From contig NWUY0303889711.1 in the NCBI GenBank assembly GCA_004151065.3, forward strand, positions 1-10,747: a stretch of 10,747 bases of DNA. The letters run 5' to 3'. The stretch is from Larix sibirica. Its lineage: Eukaryota; Streptophyta; Pinopsida; Pinales; Pinaceae. The notes below the pieces were generated by a model that worked only from the letters and a program-made list of their open reading frames with translations, was not told the origin of the DNA and made no database searches. Both the position numbers and the translations under genes were made by a program. Positions 1 to 7,547 of the stretch are shown one piece after another (within the stretch, counting starts at the first letter, position 1; every line of letters begins with the position of its first letter).

Positions 1-289
1 TTCGATCCTCACCTACAAATTTTCAAGAAAAAAATTGACTCATACATGAAATTTTTTAACCCTAAACATTTTATTCTCCTTCTCCTTGGAATAGCATCAA
101 CCTTGATGCACTCTCTAGATCAAAACAAATAAGGATATCCCTCTACATTCTTCAACTGCAAGGCTGAAATTTGTTTTGTGGAGATTATGGGATACCCTTT
201 ATTCTTCTAGGGTTTCCAAGTCATCGTATAGTGACAATCAAAGGTTTTTGTTTGAAAAATAAACCACTATGTGATATGAATCTAACTAA
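1..289. other. Unassigned AT-rich flank
   Basis: I recognise no gene or repeat here. The stretch is AT-rich with frequent stops in all frames. It lies beyond the outer end of the copia LTR-like block and may be insertion-site flank or an older decayed repeat. Confidence 0.4.
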
Positions 290-607
290 TCCATTACAAG
301 GACAACATCTTTGAATATTTCCAAAGATGTACAAGATTGGTCACATGACTCATTGTGGCATTGTTCATCTCATAATTATGTTGCATATTTTTCTCAGAAT
401 TTGTTTCAAGAATCATCTCAGTATCCCTCTAAAGTTACTTAGGATTGGTCTTGAGATTCACCAGAGCCGAATTTGTATGTGATGCAGGACTACAAGCATA
501 GACCTTCTCTTTCTACTAGACAAAACCATTTTAATTCCATTTATAACACATTTTATTTCATAAATACAATCCCCGATTGTGGTTTCGTACAATATTTCCC
601 AATGTAA
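290..607 (+). pseudogene. Unrecognised coding-like frame with two stops
   Basis: Read in one plus-strand frame, this stretch gives 105 codons before the TAA at 605-607, broken only by TAG at 440-442 and TGA at 452-454. The translation is hydrophilic and rich in S, Q, N, D and Y, and contains DWSHDS and, after the first stop, DWS-stop-DSPEPNLY, so a short motif recurs. I do not recognise a family. The frame has no convincing start codon, because the preceding in-frame codon at 287-289 is TAA. Its 3' part overlaps the LTR-like block proposed from 478, so one of the two interpretations is wrong or the LTR edge lies further right. A decayed host exon or transposon frame is possible, and so is chance. 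Confidence 0.2.
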
Positions 608-1168
608 TATGATCCTTTGCAATTCTCACCTAAATCCACAATTCCACATTTGAAGATCCTTGTTTGTATTACATTCACAAAATGTATTATGGGTCAAAGG
701 CACCAAAATACAGACATATTTCACTCATCATCAACGTTTCCTTTCAATGCGTTCTCCAAATCTTCAATCAACGATGCATAGATTCCTATAGAGATTTTCC
801 GACGAACAGAGGCTTTGGAAAATTGCCACAACCATGGCAATTAAATCATTTAATTCTTCAACGGTTAAGCACGCCAATAGCCTTTTCCACGTTCAACATT
901 GAATTACAATATTACTCAACGCAAATTAATGTTGAGTCAACATAATTATAACACAGAGGACCCAATTTGGCGTCAATTCCTTCTTCAATGCAGAGCTTAT
1001 ATCAAGTGTTTTTAATATCTACAAGATGTTTGAACCATTGGATCACACATGTGTACAGGAAACGATTACGACTATTGGATTAATAAAGCACAAAAACACA
1101 CTTTAACCTAAACAAACATTACATCAAGTTGAACTTAAACAAACTACTAGTGTTGAAATGTCTTAGCA
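478..1168 (-). mobile_element. Probable 3' LTR of a Ty1/copia element (edges approximate)
   Basis: This block directly follows the copia RNase H C-terminus and a purine-rich tract on the minus strand, which is where a 3' LTR belongs. The inner edge is the better supported: on the minus strand the sequence begins TGCTAAGACATTTCAACA right after the purine tract. The outer edge is a guess placed at a TG on the plus strand (478-479), which would give TG...CA termini and about 690 bp. A minus-strand AATAAA (plus 552-557) could be the poly(A) signal. No matching 5' LTR lies in the window, so neither the boundaries nor a target-site duplication can be confirmed. The 93-codon plus-strand frame at 664-945 lies wholly inside this block and is probably not a gene. 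Confidence 0.5.
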
Positions 1169-1180
1169 TCCCCTCTTAAG
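1169..1180 (-). other. Polypurine-tract-like sequence before the copia LTR
   Basis: The minus strand reads CTTAAGAGGGGA immediately before the LTR-like TG end. LTR elements use such a purine tract to prime plus-strand DNA synthesis. The position, just downstream of the RNase H C-terminus and abutting the LTR, is as expected. A longer G/A-rich run at 1229-1236 is an alternative candidate. Confidence 0.4.
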
Positions 1181-1228
1181 GATTGAAGGATTTACGAAGT
1201 GATAAAAGGAAGGAGACATTAGACTTCA

Positions 1229-2230
1229 CCCCCCTTAATGGAAACTTCAACTCCTAACATAGTATGAAGCTTTTAAAAACTTGGCATCTATGGGGGAGGG
1301 GGGGGTTAAAATGCCAATAAATCTAGATCATCTATATGGAAATAGATCACTTCAAGGATGCATTCATGAACAAGCTTCCAAATGAAGTGCATTTGTAACT
1401 CAATGTGTTTGATGCACTAATGTTTAAATTTTAGCTCCTTGGTTAGCTAAATAACACTTTGATTGTTGCACCAGAGCATCAAAGAGTGCTTGGATGTTAT
1501 TGCTAGAATCCAAACTCAAAGTATTTCTCTAAGTGAAGGAACATCCAAAATTGCACAAATCGTTGCTTGACATTCTACTTTTTATAATGAAAAAGAGGGA
1601 ATTTATTTTATTGCAAGACTAAGTGATATATGTGAAACCAATCTTGAGAAGATATCATGGGAACTTCAAATCATTAGGTTCATCATCCTATTCAAAATTT
1701 ATAAAACAAACCAACATAGGAGATCCTAATGAATTGTACCATGTGCCAAATTTAAATGTACCCTACATATATCGAAGTATCCTCCTGGTTGTGTTCCAAT
1801 GGTTTTCATAGGGTTCTCACATGTATTTAGCAATGAGACAGACAATGAAGGAGATGTCAAGGAAAGTATAAGTAAAATACAAAAGGATACCAAATAAGTA
1901 TAGGTATAAAGTGATATCCTGTTCGAGTGAGGTGCAGGTAGAAAAAAAGTGAACTACAGACTGGAAGTGAGTTGGAGCTATATTATAACCATCTATGTGA
2001 AACTCGCAATGATTGCCACATGCATGCTTAGGGTGGGAAAGAGAAATGGGTGAGGTGTAGGTGGTAGAAAGTATAACTCCATATTTGAAGGGAGATGGGG
2101 CTATTTTATAATCATCCATGTGAAAGCGAAGATGAATGTAGCTTGCAGACTTAGGTTGGGAAAGAGAAATACCTTCTTAGGTTTTCAAAACTTGCAAGCC
2201 AAGAAAATCATGCAAGTGACCTAAGTTTAT
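1229..2230 (-). pseudogene. Decayed Ty1/copia pol: C-terminal reverse transcriptase and RNase H
   Basis: Read on the minus strand, with frame changes, this is the end of a copia polyprotein that copies element RNA into DNA and degrades the RNA template. Visible landmarks in order are LGHLHDFLGLQV (about 2193-2229), MDDYKIAPSPF (from 2119), LYLFGILLYFTYTFLDISF (about 1845-1900), HWNTTRRILRYM followed by a stop (about 1766-1802), CNNQSVI (1451-1475), KHIELQMHF (1379-1407) and LGVE then IKGG (about 1229-1257). Their order and spacing match the copia reverse transcriptase connection and RNase H. The polymerase YVDD box would lie further upstream and is missing, so the copy is 5'-truncated. The usual CDNQS of RNase H reads CNNQS, so a catalytic Asp is lost. 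Many stops and shifts show that it is dead. The LTR-like block follows directly. Confidence 0.85.
1925..2170 (-). repeat. 123-bp tandem duplication inside copia reverse transcriptase
   Basis: Two diverged direct copies lie at 2048-2170 and 1925-2047. Both contain GTGAGGTG(C/T)AGGT, TATAA(C/T)CATC(T/C)ATGTGAAA and TGGGAAAGAGAAAT at a constant offset of 123 bp. On the minus strand each copy encodes 41 residues in the same frame, starting ISLS(Q/H)PK, passing M/I-D-D/G-Y and ending STxYTSP or STCTSL. Only one such segment is expected at this place in a copia enzyme. Confidence 0.85.
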
Positions 2231-2900
2231 ATGAAACAATTCTTCACATGGACGTTTATAAGTTTGGTGTCACTACTATAATATGTTATAATATTGTTAA
2301 CTTAAGTACCTGTATAAGAATATGGTCAAGTACTCACTTGGTATAAACATTAGGGTCAAAATGACATATATAAAAGCTAGAGCCATTCTCTGGGAGAGTT
2401 GGCATCATCCTAGGGATGAGAACCTGGTCAGGGACTAGGATGTTGATAACTGAGATCTCTTTATGCAAAGGAGATTACATCAACATAAAATATTTCTTAT
2501 GGTAAAGATTCTGGAAGACAAGTTGACCATTGAACAAGTATAAAGGACCCATACTTGATAGTTGGGTCATAAGGACTCAAGCCAAAATATTTTTGAAAGA
2601 CCCTAAGGGTTCTAGGGAACATTTGATCATGAAGACCAAGAGGGGCTAAAATATAATTTATCCAATCCTTCATGAGAAATTAGAAGAGGAGCTTTTAATT
2701 ATCTAAGTTGCTTGTATATGATGATTTGGCATGTGTGGGCTATAAAGACCAAGAGAAGGGTCTAAGATGACTTGTTATGGTTATTGAACCCCAATGAAGG
2801 ACCAAGAACCCACTAATGAAGGACCAAAAGCCCAAGATAAAAGTCAAATAATATTGTGAAGGGTTAAAAGTGCAAATAAAATATTAAAACCCTAAGTAAG
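2231..2900. other. Unassigned; weak TATA and a 22-bp direct repeat
   Basis: No coding frame is convincing. The 5' continuation of the copia reverse transcriptase cannot be followed past about 2260. A TATATAAAAG motif at 2367-2376 could be a core promoter but has no downstream gene to support it. Two adjacent 22-bp direct copies starting AATGAAGGACCAA lie at 2793-2814 and 2815-2836. The stretch may include the U3 part of the plus-oriented LTR-like block that follows. Confidence 0.4.
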
Positions 2901-2956
2901 TATATTTTATTATTTGTTTAATCCTAAATCTATGGAAGTGATTCTCAAAGAGGAAT

Positions 2957-2976
2957 TATAAATAGAGAGCGCTCTC
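2957..2976 (+). promoter_or_regulatory. TATA box abutting a perfect 12-bp palindrome
   Basis: TATAAATA at 2957-2964 is a strong plant TATA box. It is followed without a gap by GAGAGCGCTCTC at 2965-2976, which is its own reverse complement. A polymerase II start would be expected near 2985-2995. No transcript start can be confirmed from sequence alone. Confidence 0.45.
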
Positions 2977-3145
2977 ATTTGAGCTCAATATATCTGATCT
3001 TCATTTCCAATCTACCAAATCTGATTTCTTGGGGCTCTATATTCATCGTGGAGGTCTGATCTAACTTGAGGAGGCAGCTACTAGTGTTAAATCATGTTGT
3101 TGAAGGTAGTTGCAAAGGCTTGAAGGTTGTATATGCCTACCCCAG

Positions 3146-3547
3146 CCTTGTTAGGGATTTCTCCAGCTAACAGAACCCTGTTTAGGGTCTGCTCCAATCT
3201 CTGGAATCCCTACAAGGGCTTCTTCTTGGTGTTGGCGGCCCTTATTAGGGATTTATCATACTGTTGTAGTAGTCGGAATCCCTGTAAGGGCTATTTCTCA
3301 GTCACCGAGCCCTGTCTAGGGCATGTACCAAGAAGTCGTGGCAGATATCAGGGTGTGGCAGCCCTACTAGAGGCATAATCAAAGCACCCGAGCTCATTTG
3401 GAGCCCTGTTAGGGCTTTCTCCTCGCACCTTTGGCATCCGACAGCTCCATATAGGCTTACACTATATTTCCTTGGAACCTAGCATCCCTGTAAAGGCTCA
3501 TACCAGTCACCCAAAGGCACTAGATTCCCTACTAGGAACTTAACTCA
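3146..3547 (+). repeat. Array of short CCCT-n-AGGG inverted repeats
   Basis: About eleven copies of a pattern in which CCCT and AGGG flank 2-4 bases: near 3146, 3176 (ACCCTGTTTAGGGT), 3208, 3239, 3280, 3310, 3362 (imperfect), 3404 (GCCCTGTTAGGGC), 3446 (poor), 3486 and 3537. The starts are about 30, 32, 31, 41, 30, 52, 42, 42, 40 and 51 bp apart. The flanks recur partly (GGAATCCCT before, GGGCTT after), so this is probably an old irregular minisatellite. Confidence 0.7.
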
Positions 3548-3616
3548 TATCCTGAGGCTCTAAATCTAGCAACCAAGTGTTTATTCCAGGCACCAAGGGT
3601 TTGGACAATCAACAGA

Positions 3617-3675
3617 AGTCAACGACAGTCTTTTCCTCGGTCAACAGCATCCTCGGAATTTATCACTCAGTCAAC
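3617..3675. promoter_or_regulatory. Cluster of three GTCAAC (W-box-like) motifs
   Basis: AAGTCAAC (from 3616), CGGTCAAC (from 3638) and CAGTCAAC (from 3668) each contain TTGAC[CT] on the minus strand, the core bound by plant WRKY factors. A related ATCAACAG lies just before, at about 3608-3615. The sites lie downstream of the proposed TATA box. Function is unproven, and local repeat amplification may explain the cluster. Confidence 0.3.
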
Positions 3676-3757
3676 AGTAGTCTAACTTCGGTGGATTGCA
3701 GAATTGACTTATGGAAGCATTCCTCTTGTTCATGATTGACTTCTTTATCTATAGTCT

Positions 3758-3883
3758 AGATCTAGTATGCTACAGTTCAGATCTATCGTACTACAGTCCA
3801 GATCTAGTATGCTACCGTTCAGATATATCATATTGCAGTTCATATCTAGTATGTTACAGTTCATATCTATCATGATACAATCC
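3758..3883 (+). repeat. Six 21-bp tandem units, two types alternating
   Basis: Exact 21-bp units lie at 3758-3778, 3779-3799, 3800-3820, 3821-3841, 3842-3862 and 3863-3883. Units 1, 3 and 5 carry ATCTAGTATG followed by (C/T)TAC(A/C)GTTC. Units 2, 4 and 6 carry AT(C/A)TATC(G/A)T(A/G). The array therefore behaves as three copies of a 42-bp higher-order unit. A degenerate stray copy (AGATTCGATGCTACAGTAC) lies at 4041-4059. Confidence 0.85.
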
Positions 3884-4102
3884 AGATTTAGATGGCACTA
3901 TGTGATAGAGAAATAGAGGTGTTAGCTTCCATAGCTAGCATATGGCTTGATGTTATCCCTTGATGTGATATCCTGATCTAGCATGGAAATGATAGTATGA
4001 CTCATGATGGTGATAGTACTTATGTGTTATTGAGAATGCTAGATTCGATGCTACAGTACGTGTTCTTCTTGAATCTATTATAAGAAAGGTTGTTGGGTTT
4101 TT

Positions 4103-4123
4103 CCCCTCTAAAGGAAAGAGGGG
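4103..4123 (+). other. Perfect 7-bp stem hairpin in a GGGTTT context
   Basis: CCCCTCT at 4103-4109 and AGAGGGG at 4117-4123 are exact reverse complements around a 7-base loop. The flanks are GGGTTTTT on the left and TTTCCC on the right, which can extend pairing. It lies near the end of the LTR-like block and could be an R/U5 RNA hairpin. Confidence 0.5.
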
Positions 4124-4138
4124 TTTCCCAAGGTAAAT

Positions 4139-4170
4139 CATGGTGTCTAGTATGCATGGTGTCTACTGTG
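4139..4170 (+). repeat. 16-bp direct repeat
   Basis: CATGGTGTCTAGTATG at 4139-4154 is followed at once by CATGGTGTCTACTGTG at 4155-4170, with 14 of 16 bases identical. This is a simple local duplication. Confidence 0.6.
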
Positions 4171-4237
4171 CATAATTTTGTGATGTGATGTGTTTACTTT
4201 CTTCCCTATTTTATTTACTGTTGAAACTGGTTAATGT

Positions 4238-4360
4238 CATACTGCTCATAAGTAATTTAATGTGGTTGATACTTTCATGTGTAATTATGCAAAAGTTTTT
4301 TTTTTTAATTTACACTCATAATTACCAGTTTATGAAAGTAATTAAAAATTCAACAGTATG
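4238..4360. repeat. Imperfect inverted repeat around a T-run
   Basis: The left arm (4238-4289) contains, in order, CATACTG, ACTTTCAT and TAATTATG. The right arm (4317-4360) contains CATAATTA, ATGAAAGT and CAGTATG, the reverse complements in reverse order. An 11-base T-run (4296-4306) lies in the loop. It may be a decayed hairpin element, but terminal inverted repeats and a target duplication are not clear. Confidence 0.45.
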
Positions 4361-4990
4361 TGGGAAACTAATAGATGTCAAGTTGTTTATTGGGTGCAAA
4401 TATGGAACTGGCACCTCCACTAACTACAACAAAGTCGTTAGCAATGACCCAACAAGAAAGAGGTCGACAACAATGACATCGAAAATATGTGGCCTTTCCA
4501 ACTGGTGGTGATTATGGGGTGATGGGTGCAGTAGGTGGGGTCTCCCTAGTGGGGGAGGGACCCCAATGTAGGTTATACAAAGCTAGAGAGGCACTTTGTC
4601 ACGTAATTGGAGGGTGTGGACAACCGTGGTTGGGTTTATATGGAGGAATGACTAGTGGAAACCTGCCTCCAAGTACCAGGGGGCATTAGTTTTGGGTGGA
4701 GATACCTTTCGAGATGAGTGGTCATGGTAGGGAAAGAAGTTTGGGAGCAAGAATTCAAGAAACAACAATAGCAACAACAATGGTTGTACCACTAACTTAG
4801 GGAGTACTTGTAGCCACACCAACAATCCATCCAGTATCAACGACAACACCACCATCCCAAGCATCAATTGTCGCACCATCGACTCAGTAAATTATGCCTC
4901 TAACATTGATTCCCCCTCCCCCTCATGCACTAGGTAGAGTCAGTTAGTGATGTACATGCTGTGAGGCCAAAGTTTTTGTGTACATGATAA
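4361..4990. other. Unassigned; low-complexity Pro/Ser/Thr-rich frame on the plus strand
   Basis: No known domain is recognisable. On the plus strand, frames near 4489-4689 and then about 4700-4930 read as glycine-rich and then as Pro/Ser/Thr-rich peptides (for example TPTIHPVSTTTPPSQ, with stops nearby). They could be the tail of a gag-like or linker protein. The opposite strand gives a leucine-rich frame at 4652-4879, an antisense effect of CAA/ACA-type repeats (about 4755-4785), so I do not call it. The integrase similarity of the gypsy relic fades out at the right edge. Confidence 0.35.
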
Positions 4991-4999
4991 TTTGGTTGT

Positions 5000-5412
5000 A
5001 ACATATGGGAGATCCTAACAAGAAAGATATCTCTTGGAAAATCTCAATCTAGAAATGAGTTTCATTGTTAGATACTAATTGTTTGGGCGCGTTGAAGCAT
5101 GAAATGACATGGTTAAAGAAAAAACAAATGACAATGAAGCTAGTGTTGTTGAAGGTGGGCATTTCCTTGGACCGCTTGGTAAAGCAATCAACATCAATGA
5201 CGACATACTTATGGCAATTAGCAGATTATGGTTACTATGCATTCCATAAAGTCAATCCCACATTTACAAAAGGATCTAATAGTGATGGCGGGATGCAATC
5301 GAGCTAGAGGGCCTTGTGTTTTGTGAGACAAGGTTTGGCGTTTTTCACATCTTCTGATCATAGCATGAATACAATCATTGAAGATCGAAGGCCAATAAAA
5401 ACCAACATGTGA
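5000..5412 (-). pseudogene. Gypsy integrase fragment, zinc finger truncated, catalytic site broken
   Basis: Integrase inserts the element's DNA into the chromosome. On the minus strand, VGFYWPSIFNDC (about 5377-5412) and RRCEKRQ (near 5335-5355) are the second half of the HHCC zinc finger. The His pair is absent, and the last Cys reads Arg (codon at 5338-5340). GIDFM (5245-5259) keeps the first catalytic Asp of the D,D-35-E core. After a frame change come DVDCFTK, EMPTFNN and FFFNHVISCF. VSNNETHF (5052-5075) then has Asn where the second catalytic Asp is expected. Similarity fades after IEIFQE, before the catalytic Glu. The block joins directly to the RNase H part at about 5405-5412, where a deletion has occurred. 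It cannot be active. Confidence 0.85.
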
Positions 5413-6920
5413 TGAACTCGGCGAGGGCCAAGGCCTTCTTTCTTTTGGGGTTCACAAATTCAAGATCGAATTCTTGGAGAATGAAGACTCATTGAGCGAA
5501 CTTGGCGTTGATAAGGTGCCTACTTAGTATATACTACATTGGTTTGAATTTGCAATGACTATAGTCATGCACACCATAATTTAGTGTTAAAGTTTCTAAA
5601 CTAACAGGACCATGGCCAAGGAGAAATTCTTGTTATGACTGTAATTTAATCTTGTTCCAGACAATGCTTTGATTATGTAGTAAATGGCATGTTTACAACA
5701 ATCCTAACATATTCGAACTAAGAGCACGACAATCGAAAATGTGGATGTAAAGACGTAAATGATTAAATCCTTGTCGAAGTTAGGAGGAGGTGACCACCTT
5801 CTTTAATGCCTCAAAGGACGATTGTGCTTGGTCATCCCATTGAAAGAAAACATCCTTTCGTAAGAGACGTAAGTATCCTTGCGCTTATGTAGTGTAATTA
5901 GGAACATAGTGACAAAGAAAGTTTGCTTTTCCTTGAATTCTCTGCAACTATCATGTCTTTAGTTGGGTTAGTTTGAGGATGGATTGAACTTTCAAAGGAT
6001 CAATGGTGATCTAGTTATGAGAAATGATGAACTTGAGTAAATGTCTTGCAATGATACAAAATACGCACTTGAGGGGGTTGAAGTGTATATGATATTTTTG
6101 ACATCACAAAAATATGTTGTGAAGGTCGATGTATTTTTTAGACTTGGCGGGGAGGTCATCAAGGTAGGCCAAGATGATGTATATTAGGTTGTTAAACACA
6201 TAGGACATATCACTCTATAATGTGGCTCCAAAGTTCCTAATTCCAAACAACATAACATGATAGGAAAATGTTCCCCATGGTCTAGTGAAGGTTGTTTATC
6301 TGAATTTGATTATATTCGGAGAATCCGTCCATAAACGACAAGCATCGAATTTATGTTTGGCGCAAGCATTGATAACTTGGTTGATGAAAGGGGTTGGGAA
6401 ATTGTCCTAGGGAAAATCTTGATTTAGGTCTATGGAATTAGTGCTTACACGAATAGTTCCTTGTTTTTTGTTAACGGGGATGGATATAAAGACCCAAGAT
6501 GTGTAGGCGATGGGATAGGTAAAGAACTTGGTGGAGTTTCTCTATATTTTCTTTGATGGAAAGTGCTTTGGATGGATGTACCAATCATTGTTTCTATCGT
6601 ATCAGTCATGCATTAGGCCATGTGTCGATATGATGTTTGACGATGGTGGGGTCAATCCTTAGAAAAGATATCTTGAAACTCTTGGAACAATGATTTGTAA
6701 ATAGTGATTTCTTGTTGAACATGAGGCTCCAAGTAAGATGTTCTCAGTGATGAGAGGGGTGACATAAATATACACCTTGATGGTTGGAGAAATGTAGGCC
6801 ATGTTACCTTCCTTGAAATCATCAAGGGCTAGAATGGGGTTTTAAAACCACTTGACATGGTCGGGTGGGATAAAATCCTTGGTTTCAACGACATATTACT
6901 TGACTATCTTGGTATGCTTG
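5413..6920 (-). pseudogene. Gypsy reverse transcriptase and RNase H, polymerase YLDD retained
   Basis: This is the best preserved part of the element and would have copied element RNA into DNA. In minus-strand order: DHVKWF, NPILALDDFKEGNMAYIS, IDPTIVKHHIDTWPNA (near 6611-6660), PVNKKQGTIRV (near 6447-6479), DNFPTPFINQVI, MDGFSEYNQIQI (about 6297-6332), PWGTFSY and the catalytic YLDD (6155-6166). From about 6230 to 5790 one frame holds NPLKCVFC, IDPLKVQ, LQRIQGKANFL and FQWDDQAQSSFEALK with only five stops. RNase H begins near 5760, with IYYIIKALSGTRLNYSH further on, and stops abruptly after ALALAEFIT, where sequence leading into the integrase finger is missing. Several frameshifts lie in 6160-6500. 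The polymerase Asp pair is intact, but the stops make the copy non-functional. Confidence 0.9.
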
Positions 6921-7547
6921 AACATGTTCTAAGGAAAAAAGTAGGAATGACGGTGCATGTTTCACCAAGGTGTCTCAAAGGTGATGATGGCTTCCAAGAA
7001 TTCCTTGTTTGAGTGGTAAAGGTGATCAACTTATTAGGAGTGTTGGTTTCTGATGGTGCAGTAGGAATTGGAGTATGAGCACTGGAGTAGGTGACATCAT
7101 ATGTGTATAATGTATTTATCAAGCTATAGGATCCCATGGATTTGGAGAGTGCATATGATGGATTAGTTGTGGCCCATGGGGGGGTGTTGGATTGTTCATT
7201 AACTGTGTGTTGATATCGATGCATGGCGATGATGATTGATGGTCATGGGTTGTAGACATGAGCGATGATGAAATGTAGAACATATAAACATATCCCATCT
7301 TGTTAGATGACGGGGGAAATATATTTTCCGAGGTGAGACGAGAGGGTTCACCATAGGTGGAGAGATGTTGCAAGGTTGCATTAACTATTCAACGTGATTT
7401 GCTTGTTCTACTTGCAAAGTGGGGCATTGGAATGAGAATTGTGTCAATAACTAGCAAGATCGGCATGGGTGAGTGGGGAATGATGTGATCAATGTGTGAG
7501 AAGGAGAAATGGGATGGGTGGCTTGCCCGGGGGGAACAATACCTATA
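6921..7547 (-). pseudogene. Linker between gag end and reverse transcriptase; no protease found
   Basis: Minus-strand frames here are rich in Pro, Ser, Thr and His and carry no catalytic motif. The last part, with FLEAIITFETPW and then FKHTKIVK after a stop, runs into DHVKWF and the reverse transcriptase, so it looks like the variable spacer that precedes the polymerase in this group. In an ordinary element a protease would lie between the zinc knuckles and this spacer, but I see no D-[ST]-G-like site in any minus frame. Overlapping frames at 6904-7224, 7119-7373 and 7199-7381 are pieces of this spacer, not separate genes. Confidence 0.55.

Larger units (their letters stand above)
2900..4175 (+). 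mobile_element. Possible plus-oriented LTR or leader block of another retroelement
   Basis: No gene is visible, but the order of signals resembles U3, R and U5 of a plant LTR read on the plus strand. A TATA box lies at 2957-2964. It is followed by about 1.1 kb dense in short repeats and then by GTTGGGTTTTTCCCC with a strong hairpin (4103-4123), a context common near plant LTR U5 regions. No primer-binding site or paired LTR is found, and neither edge can be placed. The orientation is opposite to the copia and gypsy relics on either side, so a third element is likely. An alternative is a decayed host promoter and 5' untranslated region. The 83-codon frame at 3127-3378 is made of the CCCT/AGGG repeats and is not called as a gene. 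Confidence 0.35.

Noticed and set aside
457-473. CACCAGAGCC, similar to the 3' half of an initiator-tRNA primer-binding site
   Set aside because: Only about seven bases match the usual site, and no plus-oriented LTR ends just before it.
664-945. 93-codon plus-strand frame
   Set aside because: It lies inside the probable copia LTR, antisense to the element, with no recognisable domain.
3175-3188. TTTAGGG and CCCT words suggesting telomere repeats or telo-boxes
   Set aside because: They occur as arms of irregular palindromes, not as tandem TTTAGGG units.
3127-3378. 83-codon plus-strand frame
   Set aside because: It runs through the CCCT/AGGG repeat array, has no recognisable domain, and its length is explained by repeated low-stop sequence.
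3146-3883. Regularly spaced repeats resembling a CRISPR array
   Set aside because: Repeats are short, variable and palindromic or directly adjoining, with no constant repeat-spacer structure, and the context is a plant genome.
4652-4879. Leucine-rich minus-strand frame resembling a membrane protein
   Set aside because: Leucine runs arise from antisense reading of CAA/ACA-type low-complexity sequence.
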